From NCBI GenBank assembly GCA_022482815.1, contig JAKVOM010000001.1:2748946-2812945 (forward strand): a stretch of 64,000 bases of DNA, in the 5' to 3' direction. Source of the stretch: Acidaminococcus sp. (GTDB lineage: Bacteria > Bacillota > Negativicutes > Acidaminococcales > Acidaminococcaceae). A program made the translations under genes and the position numbers. Under the pieces are notes generated by a model. The model ran no database searches and was not told the origin of the DNA. It saw only the letters and a list, made by a program, of their open reading frames with translations. Shown here one piece after another: positions 36,361 through 43,876 of this stretch (position 1 is the stretch's first letter; the number at the start of each line of letters is the position of its first letter).

Positions 36361-36640
36361 CTATTCTATTAACTCAGCTAATTCTCTTAAGGCTTGCAGC
36401 TTTGTAAAAGCCGTTTCCCAATCTTTTCCGGATTACTTGAGCAGCCAAAACCACAATTCCTTCCCTAAAGTATTCTTTTTTACTTCGTACTTAATTAAAA
36501 ATTCAGCTCCGGCTTAGCCCCAGCCTGGGAACAGATGACCGCGCATATGCTCCCTCATCCATTGTGTCGTCATATGGAGTTCGTTCCAAAAGTTCCTTAT
36601 AGACAGCTCATTCTTTCGCAGAATAAGAAGTTTTTTCTCA
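36361..36640 (-). pseudogene. possible remnant of a decayed gene
   Basis: One minus-strand frame reads like protein for about 90 codons but is interrupted by two TAA codons: LRKNELSIRNFWNELHMTTQ, then MREHMRGHLFPGWG, stop, AGAEFLIKYEVKKNTLGKEL, stop, and a last segment DWETAFTKLQALRELAELIE before a TAG at 36361-36363. The composition (aromatic and charged residues in amphipathic spacing, no low complexity) is unlike random intergenic sequence. I do not recognise the family. It starts near the end of the HD hydrolase gene. It may be a dead gene, or chance. Confidence 0.35.
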
Positions 36641-37090
36641 TCCTTCCAAAATCTTTAAAGCCGGAATATATTTTTTCTGCACTCGTTCCTTATCTTTGGG
36701 AGTAGGTCCATCGGGAAAACGGGACAAGTCCATATTCATATGAAGGTCGGCTAGTTTGACTTTCCGTGCTGCCTCATTGCCGCTGTCTTTGATTTTTTGG
36801 ACATAGTCCAGGTATGGCGTAGTTTTATCATGGGTCAGGAGTTTCAGGGCTGCAATGACATCGGGACTGAATTCCTTTGCCAGCTGCTGCATGGTCACAT
36901 CCGTATCTTCCACCGTGTCGTGAAGCAGGCCCACAATAATAGCTGTTTCATCGTCCCCTACATTGGAAGCGACTGTCATCGGATGATAGATATAATCCTT
37001 GCCGGCCTTGTCTTTTTGTCCTGCATGGGCCTTTTTAGCAATCTGATAAGCCTTCTGAATCGGTTCACTCATCTTCATAAAATCTTTCAT
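36638..37090 (-). CDS. HD domain phosphohydrolase (RelA/SpoT hydrolase-like)
   Basis: A 150-residue protein with the HD hydrolase pattern of small alarmone hydrolases and SpoT N termini: HPMTVA (first His), LLHDTVEDTD (HD pair) and KLADLHMNM (late Asp). No synthetase, TGS or ACT domain. It could hydrolyse (p)ppGpp or a related nucleotide, or metabolise another phosphorylated nucleotide. Start at 37090 after GGGAG; the longer frame would run through the preceding gene. It follows the HTH gene at 37110 by 19 bases, so they are co-transcribed and may form a regulatory pair. Confidence 0.85.
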   Translation of the reverse strand: MKDFMKMSEPIQKAYQIAKKAHAGQKDKAGKDYIYHPMTVASNVGDDETAIIVGLLHDTVEDTDVTMQQLAKEFSPDVIAALKLLTHDKTTPYLDYVQKIKDSGNEAARKVKLADLHMNMDLSRFPDGPTPKDKERVQKKYIPALKILEG

Positions 37091-37109
37091 GTTTCTTTCT
37101 CCCTTCTCG

Positions 37110-37706
37110 TTACCGTCCATTCCGGTAAGCATCTCCCAGTGACATTTCGCCTGCTTCGACAAGTTCCTTATTGATCTGATACAAGTCAAAATTTTCTTGT
37201 TCCAAAAAATAAGCCACAATCAAATCGGCTTTGGACGCTGTCGAAAAGGCATATCCTGCCCGCATGAGCAGTTCTTTTGTCTGTTCAAAGGTCAGGTGCA
37301 TCAATACGGCAAGCGTCAGAATAGTACGCTTTTTAGGCAGGCTCTCTCCCGAGCGAATGCGGGAAAAACTTTGCCTGCTGAGATTGGCTTTATGGTACAG
37401 TTCGGCATCCCGGATACCCCGGAGGTCCAGAAGTTTCATTAAATAGACATGGAAAGGCTCTTCCTGGGCGTCAAGAAGCGCCGACAGCGGATGACCCTTG
37501 ACCTGCTCGATATGATCCCGGTCCTCCACGGATACAAGCCGCTCCCCTGCCAGATTCTGCGGACGAATCGTAAGGTACTGCATGGGCAGGGACTTGGAAC
37601 TATCCGACGTTTTTGCAAATGCCTTCGGCGAATGGAAACGGTCATAAAGACTTTCCGATGCCGGTTCATAATACCGCTTCAAATAAGCCTCCAATGTCAC
37701 ACACAT
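37110..37706 (-). CDS. HTH-containing protein of unknown function
   Basis: A protein of about 198 residues whose middle part (about 95-160: LYHKANLSRQSFSRIRSGES, then LALAVLMHLTFEQTKELLMRAGY) is a Cro-like helix-turn-helix, with a short C-terminal part (SKADLIVAYFLEQENFDLYQINKEL). The N-terminal 80 residues are not recognised. I take it to be a DNA-binding regulator. Start unclear: ATG at 37706 lies only three bases from AGGAGG, while a GTG at 37700 has nine-base spacing and may be the true start. First gene of a two-gene unit with the HD hydrolase. Confidence 0.75.
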   Translation of the reverse strand: MCVTLEAYLKRYYEPASESLYDRFHSPKAFAKTSDSSKSLPMQYLTIRPQNLAGERLVSVEDRDHIEQVKGHPLSALLDAQEEPFHVYLMKLLDLRGIRDAELYHKANLSRQSFSRIRSGESLPKKRTILTLAVLMHLTFEQTKELLMRAGYAFSTASKADLIVAYFLEQENFDLYQINKELVEAGEMSLGDAYRNGR

Positions 37707-37779
37707 CAACCTCCTGATGCTCTTATGTCTCTATTATAGTACAGCAAGTGGAAATTGGTGAGAAAAATGATGGACAGTC

Positions 37780-37835
37780 AAAAGATAAAAAGGCGCCTTT
37801 GGCTTTTCGCTTATGGCATTTAGCATTGGATTGGT
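37780..37835 (+). repeat. fragment of the dispersed intergenic element
   Basis: AAAAGATAAAAAGGCGCCTT and the following TTGGC...TATGGCATTTAGC match the first 50 bases of copies A and B; the hairpin parts are missing. It is followed at about 37858-37925 by a different motif (GACTGCGTGGAAGGAGG, then CCAACCTGACGGTTTGGTTT) that recurs at 48440-48510. Confidence 0.7.
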
Positions 37836-37973
37836 ACTATCTTCTGCCACTTTGTAGCCTCCTCTTTCCGACTGCGTGGAAGGAGGTCCCAAAGGAATAC
37901 CCAACCTGACGGTTTGGTTTAATGAGAGGCAATTTTTCTTTCACGAGCGATTAGCAACCTATGTCTACACACA

Positions 37974-38004
37974 CAAAAAAAGACCGCCGCGTTTGCGGCA
38001 GTCT
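37974..38004 (-). terminator. intrinsic terminator of the DAHP synthase/ACT unit
   Basis: AGACTGCCGC loop AAAC GCGGCGGTCT on the minus strand followed by seven T, directly downstream of the ACT gene. Confidence 0.88.
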
Positions 38005-38010
38005 GTCTAA

Positions 38011-38424
38011 TCAGAAGCTTTCTATCAATCTGTATCCCTTGCCCTGCAGGAAGGTTTCCGTTTCCGGTTCATCCGTCTGCATCACGACAATCGGACTGGA
38101 AGTCTCACGGTCAAAGGAAATGTAGAGGTAACGGATGTTGACATTAGCCTTTTCGAGGTTAGCCAGAATCCGGTTCAAAGTACCCGGTTTATCGGAAGCC
38201 ATATCCACGGCAATGACGTAGTCGATACGGCACTGATAGCCGGCACCGGTGAGTTGTTCCTTAGCTTTTTCCGCATCATCCACAATGATGCGGACGATAC
38301 CGAATTCCGCGCTGTCCGTAGCCAGCATCGTATAAATATTGATATTCTGCTTAGCCAGTTCGTTCGTGATTTTTCCCAGAGCGCCTTGGGTGTTAGCAGC
38401 AAAAATAGAAATTTGTTTCAGCAT
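38011..38424 (-). CDS. tandem ACT domain protein
   Basis: A 137-residue protein made of two ACT domains (about 1-68 and 70-137: ISIFAANTQGALGKITNELA and IAVDMASDKPGTLNRILANLE). ACT domains bind amino acids and control enzymes. The gene lies 17 bases downstream of DAHP synthase, so it probably senses an aromatic amino acid and regulates the first step of aromatic synthesis, or binds a branched-chain amino acid. Similar stand-alone ACT proteins often follow phenylacetate-CoA ligase genes, but none is present here. Confidence 0.88.
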   Translation of the reverse strand: MLKQISIFAANTQGALGKITNELAKQNINIYTMLATDSAEFGIVRIIVDDAEKAKEQLTGAGYQCRIDYVIAVDMASDKPGTLNRILANLEKANVNIRYLYISFDRETSSPIVVMQTDEPETETFLQGKGYRLIESF

Positions 38425-38441
38425 GATAACATGTGCCTCCC

Positions 38442-39482
38442 TTAATAGTCCACGCGGCCTGCCAGTTCCTTGATCAGGGCTTCCGTCTTTTCCCAGCCCA
38501 GGCAGGGATCGGTAATGGATTTGCCATAAACCCCTTCTCCGATTTTCTGGTTGCCGTCTTCGATGTAACTTTCAATCATAATACCCTTGACCATCTTCTT
38601 GAGGTCCGGGTTCATATGACGGCTGTAGAGCACGTCGTTGGCAATACGAATCTGTTCCAGGTATTTCTTGCCGGAATTAGCATGGTTGGCGTCGACGATG
38701 ACGGCCATATTCTGCAGATCCCGCTTCCCATACTCATCGTAGAGACGAACCAGGTCTTCATAGTGGTAGTTCGGCAGACTCTTGCCAAATTTATCTACAT
38801 ACCCGCGGAGAATGGCGTGTGCCAGGGGATTGCCCTTGGTCCGCACTTCCCAGCCGCGGAAGAGGAACTGCTGCTCATGCTGAGCAGCCGCAATGGAGTT
38901 CAGCATCACGGAAATATCCCCGGACGTCGGGTTCTTCATGCCGACAGGAATCCCGACACCGCTTGCAATCATGCGGTGCAGCTGGTCTTCCACAGAGCGT
39001 GCGCCGATTGCTGCGTAGGAAATCAAATCGGACAGATACCGATGGTTTTCCGGATAAAGAATTTCCTCAGCGCAAGTAAAACCAGTTTCACGAATCACAC
39101 GAGCGTGCATTTCACGGCAGGCAATGATGCCCTTCAGCATGTCTTCCTTGCCCTCCGGATCCGGCTGGTGCAGCATGCCTTTGTAACCAACGCCGATGGT
39201 ACGGGGCTTATTGGTATAGACACGCGGAATGATATAAATCGTGTCCTTGACTTCTTCCTGAACCTTGGCAAGACGGTGGCAGTAATCAACCACCGCGTCT
39301 TCATTGTCCGCGGAGCATGGCCCGATAATCAGCAGAAAGCGAGGGTCCTTGCCCGTCATAATGTCGTGAATTTCCTTGTCACGGCGCCGTTTTGTTTCAT
39401 AAATGGCCGGTTCCACAGGATGTTCCACCTTGAGCTCCTGGGGAGACGGCAGTTTGCGGATGAACTCCATTTCAAGTTCCAT
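38442..39482 (-). CDS. aroF: 3-deoxy-7-phosphoheptulonate synthase (AroF/G/H type)
   Basis: A 346-residue type I-alpha DAHP synthase, joining phosphoenolpyruvate and erythrose 4-phosphate in the first step of the shikimate pathway. Typical motifs: IIGPCSADNEDAV, PRVYTNKPRTIGVGYKG, PTSGDISVMLNSI and VDANHANSGK. The N-terminal extension before the barrel (about 1-45) is where feedback-binding residues lie in E. coli homologues. GGAGG six bases from ATG. The following tandem ACT gene suggests an added regulatory subunit. The gene symbol is by class only; I cannot tell AroF from AroG or AroH. Confidence 0.92.
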   Translation of the reverse strand: MELEMEFIRKLPSPQELKVEHPVEPAIYETKRRRDKEIHDIMTGKDPRFLLIIGPCSADNEDAVVDYCHRLAKVQEEVKDTIYIIPRVYTNKPRTIGVGYKGMLHQPDPEGKEDMLKGIIACREMHARVIRETGFTCAEEILYPENHRYLSDLISYAAIGARSVEDQLHRMIASGVGIPVGMKNPTSGDISVMLNSIAAAQHEQQFLFRGWEVRTKGNPLAHAILRGYVDKFGKSLPNYHYEDLVRLYDEYGKRDLQNMAVIVDANHANSGKKYLEQIRIANDVLYSRHMNPDLKKMVKGIMIESYIEDGNQKIGEGVYGKSITDPCLGWEKTEALIKELAGRVDY

Positions 39483-39618
39483 AAGATGCCTCCGATAAAA
39501 AAGAGTTGAAAGTATTATATCACAAAAGGGGAAAAAGTGGTTAGTAGATAGTCGCTAGTACAATCCCGATGGAATCAACTTCAGGTGATTTTTAAAACGA
39601 GCAGACGACAGCTTTTAT

Positions 39619-39662
39619 AAAAAAACAGAGTGGAACGACTTTTCATCGCTTCACTCTGTTTT
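39619..39662 (-). terminator. intrinsic terminator of the zinc dehydrogenase gene
   Basis: A 17-bp stem (AAAACAGAGTGGAACGA arm, loop CTTTTTCA, one or two mismatches) followed on the minus strand by seven T. It is a relative of the terminator at 157-200, with the A-T pair next to CAGAGTG replacing G-C. A second 10-bp hairpin TCAATCAAAC/GTTTGATTGA lies at 39666-39694. Confidence 0.85.
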
Positions 39663-39719
39663 CATTCAATCAAACCGCTCCGCAGTTTGATTGATTAATT
39701 AAGGCGACCGGCGTCAAAA

Positions 39720-40784
39720 TTATTTTTCCGGCATATGCGGATAGAGCAGCATCTTACCGGGCACACCGCTCTCGACAGCACTTACGGCGCTGTCAAAATC
39801 AGACAGGGCATAACGGCCGCCGATGACGCGGTCCAGTTTCCAGTACGGGCCCTTCATGACTTTTGCAAAGTCAGTCCAGGTTTCCCAGATTTTGCGGCCC
39901 GAGATTCCCGTAAGTTCAATCTCGCGGTAAATCAGGTCGTCCGTCATATCCTCAATCGTAACCGGTTTACTCGGCAGGCCTACGCAGACAAGCCGTCCGG
40001 CTGCGCGCAGGCATTTCAGATCCGTATTGATGGCTTTGCCCGACCCCGTAATATCTACGACGCGGTCGACACCCATGCCGTTCGTAAGTTCTTTGACTTC
40101 TTTCGGCAGATCTACCTTGGCACTGTTAAAGACGTAGTCAGCACCCATCTCTTTAGCGACTTCCAGTTTTTCATCAATGAGGTCGCAGGCAATCACCTTG
40201 GATGCGCCAAAGGTCTTGCAGGCGGCAATCGCAGTAAGGCCAATCGGGCCGCAGCCGCTGACAAGCACCGTATGACCCGGCACATCGGCTTTTTCGACAC
40301 CGTGAACACCGGCTCCCATGGGCTCAAACATGCAGGCAGCTTCATAGGAAATATCATCATCCAGGAGGAATGTAGCGTCCCAGCGAATTTTGGCATATTC
40401 GGCAAAAGCACCATCCTGGCTGACGCCAAAAATCTTGGTGTTTGTGCAGATATTCTTCATGTCATGCTTACAGAACCAGCACTCGCCGCAGGAAATATGG
40501 GACTCGCAGGACACGCGGTCGCCCACCTTGCGTTCGGTCACGTTCTTGCCGACGGCAACGATATCGCCCGCCGTTTCATGACCCGGAATCAGAGGCGGAT
40601 GTACCCGCATCTGGGACCAGGTATCCCAATCCATAATATGAAAATCCGTACCGCAGATAGCGCTGCAGTGGACCTTGATCAAAACTTCGTCATCCCCGAC
40701 CTGAGGAATCGGCAAATCTGTACGATACACAAACTTACCGGGACCCACTTCTTTTTTTACCAGACCACACATCGTTCCTTGCAT
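39720..40784 (-). CDS. zinc-dependent alcohol dehydrogenase (threonine/butanediol dehydrogenase-like)
   Basis: A 354-residue medium-chain dehydrogenase. The catalytic zinc ligands are in AICGTDFH and PGHETAG; the structural zinc cysteines in CGECWFCKHDMKNIC; the Rossmann motif is SGCGPIGLTAIAA. Closest types by eye are L-threonine 3-dehydrogenase, 2,3-butanediol dehydrogenase and sorbitol dehydrogenase. With threonine ammonia-lyase and serine dehydratase elsewhere in the window a role in amino acid or polyol fermentation fits, but the substrate is open. It is a single-gene unit. Confidence 0.88.
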   Translation of the reverse strand: MQGTMCGLVKKEVGPGKFVYRTDLPIPQVGDDEVLIKVHCSAICGTDFHIMDWDTWSQMRVHPPLIPGHETAGDIVAVGKNVTERKVGDRVSCESHISCGECWFCKHDMKNICTNTKIFGVSQDGAFAEYAKIRWDATFLLDDDISYEAACMFEPMGAGVHGVEKADVPGHTVLVSGCGPIGLTAIAACKTFGASKVIACDLIDEKLEVAKEMGADYVFNSAKVDLPKEVKELTNGMGVDRVVDITGSGKAINTDLKCLRAAGRLVCVGLPSKPVTIEDMTDDLIYREIELTGISGRKIWETWTDFAKVMKGPYWKLDRVIGGRYALSDFDSAVSAVESGVPGKMLLYPHMPEK

Positions 40785-40929
40785 TTCGATTCACTCCCAA
40801 ATTCTGTAAATTTACCGAGCATGAACTGCCATGCCGGTGATCTGCTTCGCTATTATTTTACTATACTAATCAAATATTGTTAAACATATCATGGGAAGCC
40901 CCATGAGTGAACTTCCCACGCAGCGGATA

Positions 40930-41850
40930 TTATTTCGTTTTTCCGGTTCCCTTGTTTTCAAAATAAGAATAAGCCCAGTCCCAGTAAGCTTCGCAAGTTA
41001 AATAAAAGAAACGGCAGTCAGAAAACACCATGGCATATTCACTAAGCTTATAAGGTTGATAGAATCCCTTACTTCCCTCCAGGATAAGATTTTCCCATTT
41101 ATCATTGCGTATATACTCAATAAATTGTTCCAAATCAGGCCCCAATTCTTTGAGCATCAGCAAATAATGTTCGGCTTTCTGAATCTCTCCAAGTTTGAAA
41201 TAAAGCATGGACAGCGGCAGCAGGAATCCAATTGCAGAATCACTTTTATATTTTTTAAAAAGCCGAACTGCCTTGCGGTCGTCTTCCATAAAAGCATATA
41301 GATGCATCAGCAGAAAACGGGCGCCGGTACTATCATTTACGTTGAGCCGAATAATTTCTTCGCCAATTTTTATAGCCCTTGTATAGCAAGCTGTATCTGC
41401 CAGTAATCCGGCATAGTACCTTAGCGTTCTGATAAAAGGCCGAGTCTCAAAAATGTCATAGAACTCTCCCACATCATTCTTCAGTTCTTTTTTGAAGATT
41501 TCATAGCCTCGTTTGACCACTTGTTCTATATTCTGAAGTTCTTCGAAACAGTTCTTGCTCTTTAAATGGGCAAGATACCTCATTGCATCCAAATCATCAG
41601 GATTCAGAGCAAGCCCTTTTTCCAGATATTCGCGTTTCTTTATATTACTTTTTTCTTTATAAGCCAAGTCAAAAAAATCATCAGCAGTTTTGGCAGTACG
41701 TGCAGTCATTTTCCGAGGCCGTTTCGAATTATATTGTTTGACAAATTTCTGCAGCTCCTGGTCGACATCCTCGATAGAATCGAGCGTCTTGCCTTTTTGA
41801 GCTGTATGTTTCAAGAATTCTTTAAAAAACTTTTCACTTTCTAACGTCAT
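40930..41850 (-). CDS. TPR-like protein of unknown function
   Basis: A 306-residue soluble protein with helical repeats of tetratricopeptide type: KREYLEKGLALNPDDLDAMRYL, TRAIKIGEEIIRLNVNDSTG and FKLGEIQKAEHYLLMLKELG. The N-terminal 50 residues are charged and probably helical. The aromatic C terminus (YAMVFSDCRFFYLTCEAYW) is unusual. I do not recognise a named family beyond TPR; such proteins are scaffolds for protein contacts. GGGAGG precedes the ATG. No partner gene is evident. Its A+T content is higher than that of its neighbours, which may mean later acquisition. Confidence 0.8.
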   Translation of the reverse strand: MTLESEKFFKEFLKHTAQKGKTLDSIEDVDQELQKFVKQYNSKRPRKMTARTAKTADDFFDLAYKEKSNIKKREYLEKGLALNPDDLDAMRYLAHLKSKNCFEELQNIEQVVKRGYEIFKKELKNDVGEFYDIFETRPFIRTLRYYAGLLADTACYTRAIKIGEEIIRLNVNDSTGARFLLMHLYAFMEDDRKAVRLFKKYKSDSAIGFLLPLSMLYFKLGEIQKAEHYLLMLKELGPDLEQFIEYIRNDKWENLILEGSKGFYQPYKLSEYAMVFSDCRFFYLTCEAYWDWAYSYFENKGTGKTK

Positions 41851-42035
41851 GGTGCTCCTCCCGTATCCGGTAAAATCAATCTTTTCTTACATTCTACGCC
41901 AAAATAAAGAGTAAAAACAAGCTGTGAGACAAAAAGAGATGTCAGCACCACGCCGTGCCATAATATAAAAAACATAACATAGCCAATGCTCCTTACCCTC
42001 TTTGGGAGAATCAAAACAAGAGAAGTGCTCCGCAT
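41847..42035 (-). CDS. possible small membrane protein
   Basis: A 62-codon frame with one clear hydrophobic stretch (SIGYVMFFILWHGVVLTSLF) whose TGA overlaps the ATG of the TPR gene, an arrangement that would couple translation. The upstream site (GAAGG, nine bases away) is weak, and I know no homologue, so this may be chance. The rest of the 41851-42158 gap holds only the hairpin at 42074-42140. Confidence 0.25.
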   Translation of the reverse strand: MRSTSLVLILPKRVRSIGYVMFFILWHGVVLTSLFVSQLVFTLYFGVECKKRLILPDTGGAP

Positions 42036-42073
42036 TTAGCCCAGCCTTCGGGAAAGATATAGGGATTAACGAC

Positions 42074-42140
42074 AAAACACGTTCCAGCGTTAGAGAGTAC
42101 TGTATAGGCAAAGCACTTTTCTAACTCCAGAACGTGTTTT
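42074..42140 (-). terminator. long hairpin after the hydratase gene
   Basis: An 11-bp perfect outer stem AAAACACGTTC/GAACGTGTTTT with a second inner pairing (GTTAG/CTAAC) and a large apical loop. On the minus strand the stem ends in TTTT. It is the likely terminator of the aldolase/hydratase unit, though larger than a usual terminator. Confidence 0.6.
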
Positions 42141-42158
42141 AAGGCTTCTTTATCCCTT

Positions 42159-42959
42159 TCACTCCATCCGCAGCGTCAGAGCCGGATAGCCATCCATACT
42201 GAGAGTATAGACATCGCCGGCGCTGGCGGGGTTAGCGGCGATAAACGAACCGGACAGTACGATATCGCCCTTCTTCAGGTAAGTTCCGTAGTTCAGCAGT
42301 TTATTCGCCAGCCAGGCCATGGAATTTACCGGTGACCCCATCACTTCGACGCCGGCTGCACTGGCAAGAAGCTGACCGTTTTTTTCCATGACAAGGCCGA
42401 TGGTACGGGGATTGATTTCATCAATTCGCTTCGGGCTGCTGCCCAGCATAAAACGGGAGGCTCCCGCATTATCGCTGATGGTATCGCGTACCGTAACTTT
42501 CCATTTCGGGAAGCGGGCGTCGCAGATTTCAAAGCACGGCAGCACCCACGCTGTAGCGTTCATAATATCTGCTGTCGTCACGACATCCACATCAAGGTCT
42601 TCACCCATGATAAAGGCCAGTTCTCCTTCCACGATAGGAATATTCAAGTCACTGCGGCGGCAGGGCGTCCCTTCGAGAATCATCGTATGGGCAAGCAGGC
42701 AGCCGTAATCCGGCGTATCCACATTGAGCTGCTGCATCATACCGCGGCTCGTAATCCCGATTTTACGGCCCACGATTTTAGCCCCATCTGCCATACGCAT
42801 TTTGATGCCTGCTTCCTGGATGGCATAAGCGTCATCCATTGTCATGTTGGGATAGGTCTCCGTAAGCAGCCCAATAGGTTCATTCTTCTTTTCGGCCGTG
42901 TACAGCTGCCGAGCAATCTCCTGATGCTGCTTCTCGGTCAGTGCATATACTTTATTCAT
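42159..42959 (-). CDS. 2-oxopent-4-enoate/2-oxohepta-3-ene-dioate hydratase family enzyme
   Basis: A 266-residue member of the fumarylacetoacetate hydrolase superfamily, hydratase branch (MhpD/HpaH-like). The motifs include VGRKIGITSRGMMQQLNVDTPDYG, the acidic metal ligands in IVEGELAFIMGEDL, and VVLSGS-like DIVLSGSFIAANPASAGD. The family adds water to 2-oxo-alkenoates, giving 4-hydroxy-2-oxo acids, which the next enzyme (aldolase) cleaves. The gene overlaps the aldolase gene by eight bases. In aerobes this pair finishes aromatic meta-cleavage; in an anaerobe its substrate must come from elsewhere. Confidence 0.88.
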   Translation of the reverse strand: MNKVYALTEKQHQEIARQLYTAEKKNEPIGLLTETYPNMTMDDAYAIQEAGIKMRMADGAKIVGRKIGITSRGMMQQLNVDTPDYGCLLAHTMILEGTPCRRSDLNIPIVEGELAFIMGEDLDVDVVTTADIMNATAWVLPCFEICDARFPKWKVTVRDTISDNAGASRFMLGSSPKRIDEINPRTIGLVMEKNGQLLASAAGVEVMGSPVNSMAWLANKLLNYGTYLKKGDIVLSGSFIAANPASAGDVYTLSMDGYPALTLRME

Positions 42960-43707
42960 TTTGCGTTACCTCCTTATGAAATTCTTTAACAAGTGTCTGA
43001 AAAGCATTAATCAACACGGATACATCAAGGTTATACGTGATGCTGTCAAACCCTTTTTGGACCCATTTAACGGCATCTTTCATATTTCCTGCAAAAATAT
43101 AAGACTCTTTGCCTTCCTTCTTGCAGGCTTTTACGATTCTTTCAATGGCCCGCAGTAACAGAGGGTTGTCAAACTGCAGGGGAATTCCCAAATCGATGGA
43201 CAAGTCACAAGGACCCACAAAGATACCGTCGACACCAGGCAGCGCCGTAATCTCCTCAATTTGCTCCAGGGCTTCCTTCGTCTCGCATTGAGGGATCACC
43301 TTGACGCGCCGGTTGCACGTATCCATGTAGGAATGCACGTCCTGAGCCCAGGCATCGGCGCCCCAGCCGGTCGTCCGGTTAGGGCAGAAACCACGGTTGC
43401 CTAGGGGCGGGAATTTTGCATATTCCACGATATTTTTAACCTGCTCCAACGTCCGGATATTCGGGATGATGAGGCCGCGCGCCCCGATGTCCAGCATCCG
43501 GAGCACATAGGGCCGGCGTGTATCCCCGATTCGAACGTAGGGCAGCAAACCTCCCTTTTCCGCGGCAAGAATATACTCCGCCGTACTTTCCGTCGAAAAA
43601 CAGCCATGCTCTGTATCAATAATGACGTAATCCAGCCCGGTCCGGGTCAGACTTTCCATGGCAATCCGTCCGCCCAATTCGAAAAAAGTTCCAAAAGTAG
43701 TCAACAC
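42952..43707 (-). CDS. HpcH/HpaI family class II aldolase
   Basis: A 251-residue aldolase that splits 4-hydroxy-2-oxo acids into pyruvate and an aldehyde. The catalytic set of HpaI is present: His in IIDTEHGC, Arg in PYVRIGD, Glu in IPQCETKEAL and Asp in VGPCDLSIDLG. Start is GTG at 43707, seven bases after AAAGGGG and at the natural start of the family (LTTFGTFFELGG); the longer frame from 43755 lacks a site. Forms a unit with the hydratase gene; the divergent LysR-type gene 170 bases away is its likely regulator. Confidence 0.88.
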   Translation of the reverse strand: MLTTFGTFFELGGRIAMESLTRTGLDYVIIDTEHGCFSTESTAEYILAAEKGGLLPYVRIGDTRRPYVLRMLDIGARGLIIPNIRTLEQVKNIVEYAKFPPLGNRGFCPNRTTGWGADAWAQDVHSYMDTCNRRVKVIPQCETKEALEQIEEITALPGVDGIFVGPCDLSIDLGIPLQFDNPLLLRAIERIVKACKKEGKESYIFAGNMKDAVKWVQKGFDSITYNLDVSVLINAFQTLVKEFHKEVTQNE

Positions 43708-43786
43708 TATCCACCCCTTTCCGGTGAAACAGTCCCCACAGGACTGCCGTAACACTGCTTTCTCAGTCTGAAATGATGATCATTCA

Positions 43787-43815
43787 TTGACACCAGTGTA
43801 CACGAAATATATAAT
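43787..43815 (+). promoter_or_regulatory. promoter of the lysR-type gene
   Basis: TTGACA (43787-43792), 17-bp spacer and TATAAT (43810-43815): a full consensus vegetative promoter. The spacer holds GTGTACAC, a perfect 8-bp palindrome, and TGATGATCATTCA lies just upstream; either may be part of the shared control region with the divergent aldolase gene. Confidence 0.8.
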
Positions 43816-43876
43816 TTAGAAAATTAGAATATTTCTTATGCTTTGTTTTAAATTTTCGAACAAACGGAGTTTATCA

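Noticed and set aside
38433-40883. Plus-strand frames opposite DAHP synthase and the zinc dehydrogenase
   Set aside because: Shadow frames of well-supported minus-strand genes; no domain or start site.
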